DNA of 35,081 bases from a virus, in IMG/VR virus record IMGVR_UViG_3300044608_001174, positions 1 to 35,081 of that record. One strand, written 5' to 3'. The notes under the pieces are model-generated. The model saw nothing but the letters and a program-made list of their open reading frames with translations, ran no database searches and had not been told where the DNA came from. Each line of letters begins with the position of its first letter. Positions within the stretch are counted from its first letter, which is position 1. Both the position numbers and the translations under genes were made by a program. Below are positions 8,283 through 16,504 of this stretch, piece by piece.

Positions 8283-8318
8283 AAAGGGGGAACGGGAGAA
8301 CCCCGTTCCCCTTTTTTG
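8283..8318 (+). terminator. Rho-independent terminator after the major capsid gene
   Basis: A perfect 10-bp stem (ggggaacggg at 8287-8296 with cccgttcccc at 8302-8311) and a 5-nt loop are followed by six T bases (8312-8317). The stem can extend through flanking A bases pairing with the T run. The next gene starts at 8321, so the terminator also occupies that gene's leader. It would lower transcription of the tail genes relative to the capsid gene. Confidence 0.9.
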
Positions 8319-8320
8319 TT

Positions 8321-8542
8321 ATGGTCCCACCTATCTCTCAAGTTCAACGCTACACTGGACTAGACACCCCGGGGGGTCTCGCAGTGCTGGCCAAGGTCTC
8401 GTTTCAGTCGGGCCCGAAAGCCGTCAACCCTCCTCCAATCACCGCCGCGCCGCTCGTCCCAAAGGGTGCAGGGATTTATGACGAGAACGGAATGCTCCCG
8501 ACCATCAAGGGCAAGGGCCTCGAGTTCATCGCCTACGCATGA
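8321..8542 (+). CDS. Small protein after the capsid gene, unknown
   Basis: A 73-residue Pro/Gly-rich protein (PKAVNPPPITAAPLVPKG) with no helix-rich part and no motif I recognise. It begins 3 nt after the T run of the terminator and ends in an ATGA overlap with the next gene, which supports it being translated. In other phages this slot often holds small neck or head-completion proteins, but nothing here proves that. Confidence 0.5.
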   Translation: MVPPISQVQRYTGLDTPGGLAVLAKVSFQSGPKAVNPPPITAAPLVPKGAGIYDENGMLPTIKGKGLEFIAYA

Positions 8543-8862
8543 AACTGGCTTTCTCCAACGCTTTGCTACGCACCTTCAACCATGCTGCATCAACCATGGG
8601 CGCATCGGTGTTGCTCAACGGTGAAACCGTGCAAGCGGTGGTGTCGGAGTCGGACTACATGACGCTGCCAGAGGAAGGCGGAATTAATGCTGGAGGAGAG
8701 TTGACTATTCGCATCTCGCGCACGGCATTTGATGAGTTCGGCAAGGGTGGGGACCCTCGCAGGAACCAGTTCACGATCGACGGGATGAAGTACCGAGTGA
8801 TGACGGTGAAAAACCTGCCTGAGAACCCCATTCTTCAGTTCGTCGTCCGACAAGACCAATGA
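8539..8862 (+). CDS. Head-tail joining protein candidate (gpFII-like slot)
   Basis: A 107-residue, mainly beta protein. The pattern of an N-terminal helix (LLRTFNHAA), a first barrel half (GASVLLNGETVQAVVSE), an internal loop and a final strand pair (FTIDGMKYRVMTVKNLPE) resembles small head-tail attachment proteins of the lambda gpFII type, where a TIDGxxYxV segment is frequent. ATGA overlaps at both ends place it in a coupled neck/tail-completion operon. Confidence 0.5.
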   Translation: MKLAFSNALLRTFNHAASTMGASVLLNGETVQAVVSESDYMTLPEEGGINAGGELTIRISRTAFDEFGKGGDPRRNQFTIDGMKYRVMTVKNLPENPILQFVVRQDQ

Positions 8863-9287
8863 GCACCAACTTCCAAGCCGATGTCCAAGCTGGAATCGTC
8901 GCCGCCATGAAGGCCGACGAGGATCTGGCGACATTGCAGGTGCTCACCTCGGACACTGACGAACTCAAAGAGACCGCATCCATCTTCATCTCGACCGAAA
9001 TCAGCCGCGAACTCGTCGCTGGCTCACGAGTCTTCATCCTCGACGGACAAGCCATCCTCCGCGTCAACAGGTCCGCATACACTGCGGAGGAAAGCGCACA
9101 GATCCGCCAGAATGTGCTCGCGGCACTTCTGAACCCCGTGGCCGATGGCGACTTCGACCAGTTCTCTTTTGAGTCAGCCAAGGTGCTCGGATTCGTACTC
9201 GGAGCGCAAAACACCACTTTCACCGACGAGGTCCAGCTGGACTCATTCGCTTTCAAGGTCTGGGCTTACCAACTCTCTCAACAATAA
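8859..9287 (+). CDS. Tail completion/terminator protein candidate
   Basis: A 142-residue protein with an N-terminal helix (FQADVQAGIVAAMKADEDL), mixed strands, and a Phe-rich end (FKVWAYQLSQ). Size, alpha/beta outline and position between the head-tail joiner and the putative tail tube match minor tail U-type or tail-completion proteins. There is no diagnostic motif. The start overlaps the previous stop as ATGA. Confidence 0.45.
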   Translation: MSTNFQADVQAGIVAAMKADEDLATLQVLTSDTDELKETASIFISTEISRELVAGSRVFILDGQAILRVNRSAYTAEESAQIRQNVLAALLNPVADGDFDQFSFESAKVLGFVLGAQNTTFTDEVQLDSFAFKVWAYQLSQQ

Positions 9288-9291
9288 CGAC

Positions 9292-9618
9292 ATGGCAACC
9301 ATCCACGACAACGGACAGGACTATGGCACACTGGGAACCGTGCAGACCCAAGCGGGGATGCTGGTGACGCAGTACAACGCCAAAAAATCGTCCGCCACTA
9401 AAGAAATCATCGGACCGGCTGGGGACGTTCAAAGTCTCGCGATGTACAACCTCAAGACGGAAATCACGATTGACGGCTACATCTCGGGGACGTTCACGGG
9501 AACAATCGGCAGTCAGGCCGGAACCAACACGTTCATCGATTCAATCAACCGAGCTTTCTCGGCTGAAGACGTGGCCAAGCTCACGGTCTCCAAGACGCTG
9601 TACGCTGGATTGACCTAA
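9292..9618 (+). CDS. Short tail protein A, paralog of the next gene
   Basis: A 108-residue beta-rich protein with KKSSATKEIIGPAGD, then YNLKTEITIDGYISG, then a C-terminal SAEDVAKLTVSKTLY. The next gene carries a matching layout (KTSSKKEIPDGNG, then YFAIKDEVNFETY, then SSEDLTKSNVTAVSY), so the two look like diverged tandem duplicates. The slot before the assembly chaperone is where tail tube proteins are found, but each protein is shorter than a typical tube monomer. ATG 9292 is used since the longer frame lies within the previous gene. The leader is acaataacgac with no Shine-Dalgarno sequence. Confidence 0.6.
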   Translation: MATIHDNGQDYGTLGTVQTQAGMLVTQYNAKKSSATKEIIGPAGDVQSLAMYNLKTEITIDGYISGTFTGTIGSQAGTNTFIDSINRAFSAEDVAKLTVSKTLYAGLT

Positions 9619-9637
9619 TCACCAACCACTTAAGACC

Positions 9638-9979
9638 ATGGCTGAAATCATCAAAGGTGAGGCAGTGACATTCGGAACGGGCGGTTCATCGGCTACGCTG
9701 TTGACCTCCGCAACCGTCAACAAAACCTCATCCAAAAAGGAAATCCCTGACGGGAACGGTGGCTTCGGTGCCGTCGTTTACTTCGCGATCAAAGACGAGG
9801 TGAACTTCGAGACATACGAAGCGACTTCTCCAAACGTTGGCGACACGGCAACCCTACCGAGTCTCATCTCAGCGTTTGTGACGGGAAGCGTGTTCGTCAC
9901 CTCGTCCGAGGTCATCGAATCTTCGGAGGATCTGACCAAGTCGAACGTCACAGCAGTCTCTTACGCCAGCATCACCTAA
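9638..9979 (+). CDS. Short tail protein B, paralog of the preceding gene
   Basis: A 113-residue beta-rich protein related to its neighbour over the central KxSSxxKEI...Y...K.E segment and at the C-terminal S(A/S)ED block. One may be the tube subunit and the other a cap or minor tube form, or they could act as a hetero-oligomer. This is inference. The leader is A/C-rich (aaccacttaagaccatg). A 78-nt gap follows that holds only a weak 5-bp hairpin and no supported gene. Confidence 0.6.
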   Translation: MAEIIKGEAVTFGTGGSSATLLTSATVNKTSSKKEIPDGNGGFGAVVYFAIKDEVNFETYEATSPNVGDTATLPSLISAFVTGSVFVTSSEVIESSEDLTKSNVTAVSYASIT

Positions 9980-10057
9980 CCCATCAACCCCGAGGAGTTT
10001 CCGGAAGCGGTGGGTCAAAACCGCGTCTCCTAAATCAAAACCGGCCTTCACCTTGCC

Positions 10058-10576
10058 ATGATCACCTCATTCTACACCACCGGAAATCAACGACTTGCTG
10101 TTGCACTTGCAACCATCGGGATTCCACCTCACTCAGAGAACCCCGTTACCGTCGAACGACGAGCACTCCCAAACGGAGAAACAGAAGTTCGCACCACGTT
10201 CCACTTCGCAATCGCTGGAACGTGGAAAGGCTTTGGCGGAGAACCTCAGATCGCCATCAAAGCGGACGTCATCGCGTCTGCTTACTTTGCGCTGACTCGC
10301 GGGAAAACTCCCGATGGACTCGACTTCCGAATCCTCGCGGAACTCCAAATCATCCATGCGTGTCTCGAGGTTCGTGACGAAATCAACCGGGTGCGAAAGG
10401 CAGCAAACCCAGAGCAGTCTTACATCGGGGTGGCCATCTGCGAAAACGCAACCACGCTGGCTTCATTCGTCAGTGCAACTCATGAGCTGACTCGTCAAAA
10501 GCTTCGCCGTGGAGTGCTTTACGCGCCGACCGAAACGCTTCAGGACGCCATCAAAACCTTCAAACACTTTGCCTAA
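10058..10576 (+). CDS. Tail protein of unknown function before the chaperone
   Basis: A 172-residue protein I do not recognise. Its first half is strand-rich (RRALPNGETEVRTTFHFAIAG) with a GETEVRTTFHF segment. Its second half is helical (FRILAELQIIHACLEVRDEINRV split around residues 90-112) and ends in a basic helix region. It lies between the putative tube genes and the tail assembly chaperone, so a tail assembly role is likely. The leader ends in ccttgccatg without a Shine-Dalgarno sequence. Confidence 0.5.
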   Translation: MITSFYTTGNQRLAVALATIGIPPHSENPVTVERRALPNGETEVRTTFHFAIAGTWKGFGGEPQIAIKADVIASAYFALTRGKTPDGLDFRILAELQIIHACLEVRDEINRVRKAANPEQSYIGVAICENATTLASFVSATHELTRQKLRRGVLYAPTETLQDAIKTFKHFA

Positions 10577-10584
10577 CCATAACC

Positions 10585-10968
10585 ATGCTCAACGACATCC
10601 AACACCTCATCATCGGCGCATCTGGCCCGTCCTCAACCATCGCCGGCATTCCATGCCGACCGCTCACGCTGCAGACCTACGCGCTGATGGAGTTGACTGG
10701 GAACGAACTCCTCACCGCACCGAGCACCCGCATGGCGGACGTTCTAGGGTTCATCTACCTGCACAGCGCACCACAGGAAAAGGTGGCCGAGGCAACCGCT
10801 GCTTACCTCGCCGGAGACAAGGCGCGAATGCTGAAGGAGGCTCTGAATCTGCCATCAATCCCGCTCGCGGACTTGGCCGACATCGCTCGCCAGATCCGCG
10901 AGATGATCGAGCAAGCGACGGGGTCGCAGGTCGTTGTCGAGGGTGCTGAGGTCGCAGTGGGAAACTAA
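10585..10968 (+). CDS. Tail assembly chaperone, G-like upstream product
   Basis: A 127-residue acidic, helical protein that should bind the tape measure protein during tail assembly. The position two genes before the tape measure gene, the small size and the frameshift signal at the end define it. The codons GGA AAC just before the TAA form the slippery heptamer GGGAAAC (10959-10965). A -1 slip would replace the stop and add 60 residues encoded at 10965-11147, giving a ~187-residue GT protein. Lambda gpG uses GGGAAAG in the same arrangement. Confidence 0.8.
   Translation: MLNDIQHLIIGASGPSSTIAGIPCRPLTLQTYALMELTGNELLTAPSTRMADVLGFIYLHSAPQEKVAEATAAYLAGDKARMLKEALNLPSIPLADLADIARQIREMIEQATGSQVVVEGAEVAVGN
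10959..10965 (+). other. Programmed -1 frameshift site (GGGAAAC)
   Basis: The heptamer G GGA AAC is in the correct zero-frame register (X XXY YYZ) one codon before the TAA at 10966-10968. After a -1 slip, reading continues CTA AGT CGG ... into the open frame that reaches 11147. That frame is open only from 10950, so the slip must happen in the last 19 nt, which is exactly where the heptamer lies. Confidence 0.85.
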
Positions 10969-10979
10969 GTCGGGCGGGG

Positions 10980-11147
10980 ATGATTGCTCGCTACATTCAC
11001 CACTTCGCGAGTGCGTACGGGTGGAGACCGAGCGAAATCCTCGCCCTTTCGATGCATGACGCAAACGCACTCTTTGCTGCCTCGCTCGAAGCGCAGGGAC
11101 ACCGAGTGCGTGCGGTGGTCGATGACTCGCACCTTTGTGAAGCATGA
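10980..11147 (+). CDS. Tail assembly chaperone T extension (-1 frameshift product)
   Basis: A short open frame in the -1 phase relative to the chaperone gene. From the ATG at 10980 it gives 55 residues: YIHHFASAYGWRPSEILALS then MHDANALFAASLEAQGHR. Residues such as YGW..SEI.AL are typical of T domains of gpGT proteins. The T part normally recruits tail tube subunits. With the frameshift, translation enters at 10965 instead, and no separate start is needed. The end overlaps the next ATG as ATGA (11144-11147), evidence that this frame is translated to its stop. Confidence 0.75.
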   Translation: MIARYIHHFASAYGWRPSEILALSMHDANALFAASLEAQGHRVRAVVDDSHLCEA

Positions 11148-11791
11148 AACTGACGCTCTCAATGGACCTGACGAACTTCAATCGAGTGCTGGGCGTCTAC
11201 GTCCAGACCTCGAAGAAGGAGGTCAAGAGCATCATCGGGAGAAAGTTTCGAGACGTTGTCATAAAGGCTGGGAAGTTCCACCAAGACACAAGGCCGGAGA
11301 CGCTCCAAGCCATCGAAAAACAGAAGCAGGACGGACGGGTGCGGATCTCAAAACGAGTGCTTCAGCGGGTCAGCGCACGTCGCTCAAAGCTCATGGCAGA
11401 ACTTCAGAAAGCGCAAGCGAGCGTGGGGCGCAAAGGCAAGCGGGGAGAGCGTGCAGTCTTCAAAGTGCTAAAGGCAACCGCACAACTTCAGCGAAGCGTG
11501 CAGCAAGACCGATGGGAGATGGAAATCAAGCAACGGCAGAATGCAGCTGGCCGAGCTGGAGCGTGGGGGTGGCTTGTGACAGGCACCAACTTCGACAACA
11601 TCGACCGCCGCCACCCTGCTGCCGTCGTGAAAAAGTTCGATGGTCTCCTCGAGACGTACCTCGAGATTCAAAACAAGAGACCCGGCATCGAGCCGTTCAC
11701 CGCTCGGGTTGGCTACGTGCAGAAGGCTCTCGGAACCGTGGCAGCTGACATGGCCGCGTACCTCAACCGCAAACTGGGAATCACTTTATGA
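11144..11791 (+). CDS. Minor tail protein, unknown
   Basis: A 215-residue, strongly basic helical protein (RKFRDVVIKAGKF, then ISKRVLQRVSARRSKLMAEL, then KGKRGERAVFKVLKA) with a C-terminal segment TARVGYVQKALGTVAADM. No family is recognised. It is squeezed between the chaperone and tape measure genes, with ATGA overlaps at both ends, so it probably works in tail assembly. The basic N-terminal half could bind the acidic chaperone or nucleic acid. This is a guess. Confidence 0.5.
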   Translation: MKLTLSMDLTNFNRVLGVYVQTSKKEVKSIIGRKFRDVVIKAGKFHQDTRPETLQAIEKQKQDGRVRISKRVLQRVSARRSKLMAELQKAQASVGRKGKRGERAVFKVLKATAQLQRSVQQDRWEMEIKQRQNAAGRAGAWGWLVTGTNFDNIDRRHPAAVVKKFDGLLETYLEIQNKRPGIEPFTARVGYVQKALGTVAADMAAYLNRKLGITL

Positions 11792-13992
11792 GCACCGCAA
11801 CCATTCGCATCGGGGCCGACACTACAAACTTCCGGCAGGGGCTGACGCAAGCTGTCGGCCAGATGCAATCCTTCGCAAAAACGGTCGCCGGTGTCGCCGG
11901 TGGACAGGCTCTTTTTGCTGGCTTGCAAGCCGGAATCGGGGCCGTTGGGAGTGCGTTTCGCTCACTCGGTGAGACCTTCAAAGAGAGCATCTCATCCGCT
12001 GGAGAGTTTGAAGCCGTCGTCGCTCAGTTCACCACGTTTTACAAGTCTGCTGAAACCGCGCAGGGGGCCGTCGCAGAGCTGGCAAAGTACGCTGCAACCA
12101 CATCATTCCAACTGGGGGAGGTGGCCAACGCAGGAGCCGGTCTCGCCGCTGCTGGAGTACCTGCCGAGCAACTGAAGGAGTCGATTCGGATCATCGGGGA
12201 CATCGCTGCCGCCACGAAGAAACCGATGGCTGAGATCCTTCAGCCATACGTCAAGACGCTCTCAGTCGGGAAGATGCAGACTGAGACTTTCCTTCAGTTC
12301 CTTGAGCGTGGAATCCCCATCGGGGAAGAGTTGAAAAAGGCTCTCAACCTAAGCGATGCGGGACTTCAGAAGGCACTCACCGAAGGCAAGATCTCGGCGC
12401 AGGACATGGTCAACGCACTCCAAGCGATGACGACCACAGGCCTTTTCTCTGGCGCAGCAACCACGCAGGGAAAGACGCTCAATGGCCTCCTATCGACGCT
12501 CGCTGACAACGTCGAGGAGGTGAAGCGGAACCTCGGCCTCGCCGCATCGGAAGGCCTCAAACCGCTCATCGAGTTCGCGCAAAATCTCACGGGCCGATTC
12601 GCGCCGATTGGAACCGCTCTCGGCAACATCTTCACTGCTGCAACTCAAAAGGCCCTGCTCTTTTCGGATCAGTTCACCGCAGGGTTCGGGCGTGCAGTTG
12701 ACACCGCAGTCAATGCCTTCCAGATCATCGAGGGGGCCATCAAGAACGGCACACTCTGGGACATCTTGACGGTCTCTGCTAAACTTGCATTTACGGAAGT
12801 GCAAGCATTCGGCATTCGGGCTTTGCAGGGGCTCACCGAGGTGTTTTCTGGAGCTGACCTCATCGGTTCTCTCGCTCCAGTAGCCGATTCATTCATCAAC
12901 CGAATCATCAACGCGGGACCGGCTATCGGTGCTGCTCTTGAGTCTCCGCTAGGAAAGGCGTTCATTCGCGCAGTCGATGAGTTCGTGTCCTACCTCAAGC
13001 AGCAAATCGGTTTTGCAGTGACGGGGCTCGCTGACATTGCATTGCCGAGTTTCATCTCTCCGACCCGCAACGAGACAACGGGTCGAGGAATGCGGATGGG
13101 TGGCCTCGGTCTGGAAGGGCCGATTGGGTTTGCATCCGGTGGTATCACTTCGGCGCAAGCTGGCGAGATGCTTGCTGCACAAGCGGCAGGATACCCAACC
13201 CCGCTCACCCCGGGGGAAGTGCGTGAGACCTTCGCAAACGGGCGCCGCATCACCTACAACACCAAGGAGTCGCTTTCCAACGGAGCAATCATCCCGCCGA
13301 GCAACTCGGACGCTTACGCTGAGGGAACACCGGGACAGGGACTCATCGCCGCATTCGAGCGGGGGTTTGCTCGCCAAACCTCCGCCACCGAGCGTCTCCA
13401 ATCCCAGAACGAAAAGCTCAAGACTGAGTTGGCCAAGCTGACCGAGGCAGCACTCAAAAACGCAACCGCAATCCGCGAGCAGTCGAGCAGTCTTAAAAAT
13501 CAAACTGAGTTGACCGCAAAGACCGCTCAGGCCGAGGAGAAGAAAAGCAAGGCGACCACTGCGACAGGAGACTTCTTCACATCGCTGGAAAAAATCGGTG
13601 GCGGACGACGCACGATGAACCTCGCCCCACGGGGGCCTGTGATCGGCATGGAAGGCAGGGAGCCGGGGTTGCGTGGGGGTGGAGACCTAGGTGGAGGATT
13701 CGCCGCGTCAGCCGCTTTTCTCGCCGCAAAGAAACGCGAGGAGATTGCAAAGGTTCCGGTGCAAGGACCTCCCGCTGCCGAGTTTTTCCAGATGCGGGCT
13801 CAGCAACTCCGAACGCCGAGAATGGACTTCGACGTGGCACCTGCTTTCCCGCTTCCGGGCGGGGGCATGATGGAGGCCAAGGATCCCGCCGTGCGTGTGC
13901 TGCAAGAGAACCAGAGCACGCTGGCATCCAAACTTGATGCAGTGGTGGCAGCAATCACCAAGCAGGGTTCTCTCAACGTCGCTGTCGTATGA
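11788..13992 (+). CDS. Tail tape measure protein
   Basis: The length-determining protein of the tail, 734 residues. The N-terminal part (GADTTNFRQGLTQAVGQMQ) and the following SAGEFEAVVAQFTTFY, KYAATTSFQLGEVANAGAGL and GVPAEQLKESIRIIGDIA segments match phage tape measure proteins of the TP901 type. Hydrophobic helices occur at about 28-55 and 325-370. Residues ~425-520 are Gly/Pro-rich, then comes a coiled coil at ~530-590 (ERLQSQNEKLKTELAKLTEA). The length implies a tail of the order of 100 nm by the usual residue rule. ATGA overlaps on both sides. Confidence 0.88.
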   Translation: MSTATIRIGADTTNFRQGLTQAVGQMQSFAKTVAGVAGGQALFAGLQAGIGAVGSAFRSLGETFKESISSAGEFEAVVAQFTTFYKSAETAQGAVAELAKYAATTSFQLGEVANAGAGLAAAGVPAEQLKESIRIIGDIAAATKKPMAEILQPYVKTLSVGKMQTETFLQFLERGIPIGEELKKALNLSDAGLQKALTEGKISAQDMVNALQAMTTTGLFSGAATTQGKTLNGLLSTLADNVEEVKRNLGLAASEGLKPLIEFAQNLTGRFAPIGTALGNIFTAATQKALLFSDQFTAGFGRAVDTAVNAFQIIEGAIKNGTLWDILTVSAKLAFTEVQAFGIRALQGLTEVFSGADLIGSLAPVADSFINRIINAGPAIGAALESPLGKAFIRAVDEFVSYLKQQIGFAVTGLADIALPSFISPTRNETTGRGMRMGGLGLEGPIGFASGGITSAQAGEMLAAQAAGYPTPLTPGEVRETFANGRRITYNTKESLSNGAIIPPSNSDAYAEGTPGQGLIAAFERGFARQTSATERLQSQNEKLKTELAKLTEAALKNATAIREQSSSLKNQTELTAKTAQAEEKKSKATTATGDFFTSLEKIGGGRRTMNLAPRGPVIGMEGREPGLRGGGDLGGGFAASAAFLAAKKREEIAKVPVQGPPAAEFFQMRAQQLRTPRMDFDVAPAFPLPGGGMMEAKDPAVRVLQENQSTLASKLDAVVAAITKQGSLNVAVV

Positions 13993-14636
13993 GTTTGAAC
14001 ACTGAGTTTCCAGTTTCCGCGCAGGTCGATGAGATGGGTGCTCTGGAAGTCACCTTTCGCACTCGGTACACGCGCACCGGACCCAACACCGAACCGTTTG
14101 AGTGGCCACTCACCAAGACGCTCGGCTCTTTCCAGCTGGCGTTTGTAGGGTCTCGCGAGAATGTCGAAATGCTCAGTGACAAACTCGGCACTTCCGAGGG
14201 GACGTATCGAGGGCTGGCCTTCTCCAAGAACTTCGTCACCGTCGAAGGTACCATCTCCAACGAACCAATCACCGCTCACCCGAACTTCAACGACTGGGCT
14301 GGAGACGCAGAAACACCCGACACCGAGAACGCGATCTGGGAAGATTACGACGGGGCGAAACGGTTCGTTCAGTTTCGCGACGACTTCGAGCTGGCTGGCA
14401 TCACCACCTACCTCGCGCCGCAGTGGACCTTTAACCTGACGTGGTTGGCAGCTAATGCAGACGCTGCAACCGTTCCCGGAAAGGTCTACACCCTGCCATC
14501 CATTCCCAACTTCTCCATGTTCGGTGGCCTTTCACTCTTAGGCACTTCGGTGGGGCAAGAGCAGAACGGGGCCTCTTGGAAAATCACCGCTCAACTTCTC
14601 GGCGCACCTTTCTGGTCGTCGGACATCTACACCTAA
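13989..14636 (+). CDS. Distal tail protein A (tandem paralog pair)
   Basis: A 215-residue beta-rich protein after the tape measure. It carries NEPITAHPNFNDWAGDAETP, then NAIWEDYDGAKRFVQF, a Trp-rich FNLTWLAANADA and a final SWKITAQLLGAPFW. The next gene repeats this order (EPITANPRFQDLAGTPETP, NALW, KRFVEF, WKITLLYRNA), so the genes are paralogs. They may form the distal tail ring or hub, since genes in this slot do so in siphoviruses. No recognised Dit or hub domain is seen. The start overlaps the tape measure stop as ATGA. Confidence 0.6.
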   Translation: MSLNTEFPVSAQVDEMGALEVTFRTRYTRTGPNTEPFEWPLTKTLGSFQLAFVGSRENVEMLSDKLGTSEGTYRGLAFSKNFVTVEGTISNEPITAHPNFNDWAGDAETPDTENAIWEDYDGAKRFVQFRDDFELAGITTYLAPQWTFNLTWLAANADAATVPGKVYTLPSIPNFSMFGGLSLLGTSVGQEQNGASWKITAQLLGAPFWSSDIYT

Positions 14637-14639
14637 AAA

Positions 14640-15344
14640 ATGCCTGTGATCTTTAAGGGCGAAGAGGCCGTCAAAACGTCGCACTCGTTTGAAGCTGACG
14701 AGTGGGGGAACGTCATTCAGACGTCGGTTCACATCTTCAAAAATAACAAAATCTCCAACATCCTCGCACCAACTGGTCTCCCTGACATGGCCTCAGACTC
14801 CCAGCGGAGCATCCTCTCAAGGTCCATGACGTTCGACGAGGGATCGCAAACCACGACGCTCGAGCAAAGGAGCATCTACGCTTACGCTTCGTCAGCAAAA
14901 AAGCGGTTGAGCATCGACGCCAACAGCGGCACCGAACCCATCACGGCCAACCCGCGATTCCAAGACCTCGCGGGGACACCAGAGACACCGAATGAAACGA
15001 ACGCACTCTGGGTCGCATCGAATGACACGGAGTCAACCAAGCGGTTCGTGGAGTTCAAAAAGCCGGGGCTGGTTGGCGTCTCCTCTTACATCGCTGGCAA
15101 TGGTTGCACGCTCAAAGTCACCTACTTTGACGTCTGGAGTGCGTTTGCCCAGACGGTCAACGACATCGGAAAAATCTCGTTCCCTCCGGTTCCGATTTGG
15201 GGGACGACTCTGTCTTGGCTTCTTGCTGGAGCGACCGCAGAACCATTCGGAGACCGCTGGAAAATCACGCTGCTCTATCGCAACGCTTCGGCAAACTACG
15301 GGCAGTATTCCGGCGAAGGTTGGTCAACGCTGATTTACTCGTGA
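14640..15344 (+). CDS. Distal tail protein B (tandem paralog pair)
   Basis: A 234-residue protein sharing the EPITA(H/N)P, ETP, NA.W, KRFV.F, and WKIT blocks with its upstream neighbour, with its own N-terminal half (FEADEWGNVIQTSVHIFKNN). It starts 3 nt after the previous stop and its stop is overlapped by a GTG start (GTGA). Likely another ring or hub element of the tail tip. Function inferred from position only. Confidence 0.6.
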   Translation: MPVIFKGEEAVKTSHSFEADEWGNVIQTSVHIFKNNKISNILAPTGLPDMASDSQRSILSRSMTFDEGSQTTTLEQRSIYAYASSAKKRLSIDANSGTEPITANPRFQDLAGTPETPNETNALWVASNDTESTKRFVEFKKPGLVGVSSYIAGNGCTLKVTYFDVWSAFAQTVNDIGKISFPPVPIWGTTLSWLLAGATAEPFGDRWKITLLYRNASANYGQYSGEGWSTLIYS

Positions 15345-16504
15345 TTCCGACCGTAACAACGCGGGGCCCCATCGGGCGCACACTCTCGGCTATCTGCCGC
15401 GAGTTGGTCAGGTTGCGAGTGCAGAAGACGAAGGACTTCACCTCGAACGAGACACCGAGAGGGACCATCCTCAACCTCGCGCCACCGAAGACCATCACCG
15501 AGGGACCAACTCAGGGTCCACGGTATCAACCATTCATCAGCGAAGGGTCAACTCGGTACTGGATCACCCCATGGCATTACGGGTTTGTGGGTCCCGTCAT
15601 CAGCGTCGGAGATCGTCAGTACCGTGGCTTTCAGTTGACCGGAGGAAACAAGGTCATCGTGGCCACAGTGAAGCTCAAAGCATACGCAACCCGCAACCCT
15701 GCGGAAGATTACGACCCCGAAAACATGGACCCAGTGACATACGGGGTGCTCAACTCGTTGATGCTGGTCGAGAGCCAAAGTTCATCGTTTCAAGGGGACC
15801 AGACAGCGTTCGGGCTCAATGTCGCTCAACGTGGCATTCCAATCGTCTCTCAAGATCCGTGGGTGGGTTTCTTCACTCAAAGTTGGTTCTTTCCGGTCAA
15901 GTTAACGACGCAGTGGAATGAGATGTCCACACGCATCTCAGCGGATGACGTCGTTGCAACCGGCACTCGTCAAATCCCGCTCGAGGAAGGTCAGGAGGAC
16001 AACCCGTGGATTCCGACCGGATTCTTCAAGGAGTACGAACACGACATCCTCGTTGGCTACCTTCACCAGACGGGCACAAGCGGTTCGACAAGCGGTTACG
16101 CGCTGGACCTCATCCGCGAGGATTACACGTCGTTTCCAGCGGTTCCCGAATCAACCGAAATCACAGGTGACAAGACAGGCATCAACGACCAAGCATTCCC
16201 TTACTGGCACGCCGAACTGAAACTGGTTCCCAATGCTGTCGTCCCCATCTGCGATCCGGCAGAGGGTGGACCTTACACAACGCCGTGGGAACCGTACGGA
16301 TTCACGCTCAGAAACCGCGACGAAAACGGCTATCCACCGGGGAGCGATTACCCCGGCAAGGACGAATCGAACCCACTGAGAAATCAGTACCCAAGGCAGC
16401 TCGCGTTCATGCTGCCATTCTCGCAAGGGGTCAACTACATCCCCAGCAGCCGAGGTCTAATGGACATCAACGACCAAAGAGAAGCACCACCGTCATGCCT
16501 GTGA
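15341..16504 (+). CDS. Tail tip protein, unknown, GTG start
   Basis: A 387-residue protein with many aromatic residues and no helix-rich region. I do not recognise a family. The GTG at 15341 is chosen because it overlaps the preceding stop as GTGA and because the resulting N-terminus (IPTVTTRGPIGRTLSAICRE) resembles the N-terminus of the following protein. The longer frame from 15197 lies within the previous gene. Segments such as YWITPWHYGFVG and DPWVGFFTQSWFFPVK suggest a large beta-structured tail tip component. It overlaps the next gene by 10 nt. Confidence 0.55.
   Translation: MIPTVTTRGPIGRTLSAICRELVRLRVQKTKDFTSNETPRGTILNLAPPKTITEGPTQGPRYQPFISEGSTRYWITPWHYGFVGPVISVGDRQYRGFQLTGGNKVIVATVKLKAYATRNPAEDYDPENMDPVTYGVLNSLMLVESQSSSFQGDQTAFGLNVAQRGIPIVSQDPWVGFFTQSWFFPVKLTTQWNEMSTRISADDVVATGTRQIPLEEGQEDNPWIPTGFFKEYEHDILVGYLHQTGTSGSTSGYALDLIREDYTSFPAVPESTEITGDKTGINDQAFPYWHAELKLVPNAVVPICDPAEGGPYTTPWEPYGFTLRNRDENGYPPGSDYPGKDESNPLRNQYPRQLAFMLPFSQGVNYIPSSRGLMDINDQREAPPSCL

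Noticed and set aside
9980-10057. Possible readthrough extension of the short tail protein B (17 codons in frame after its TAA)
   Set aside because: A run of 17 open codons is expected often by chance and no readthrough signal is seen.
12949-13503. 184-residue minus-strand frame in the tape measure gene
   Set aside because: Codon-bias shadow of the plus-strand gene with no recognisable motif.
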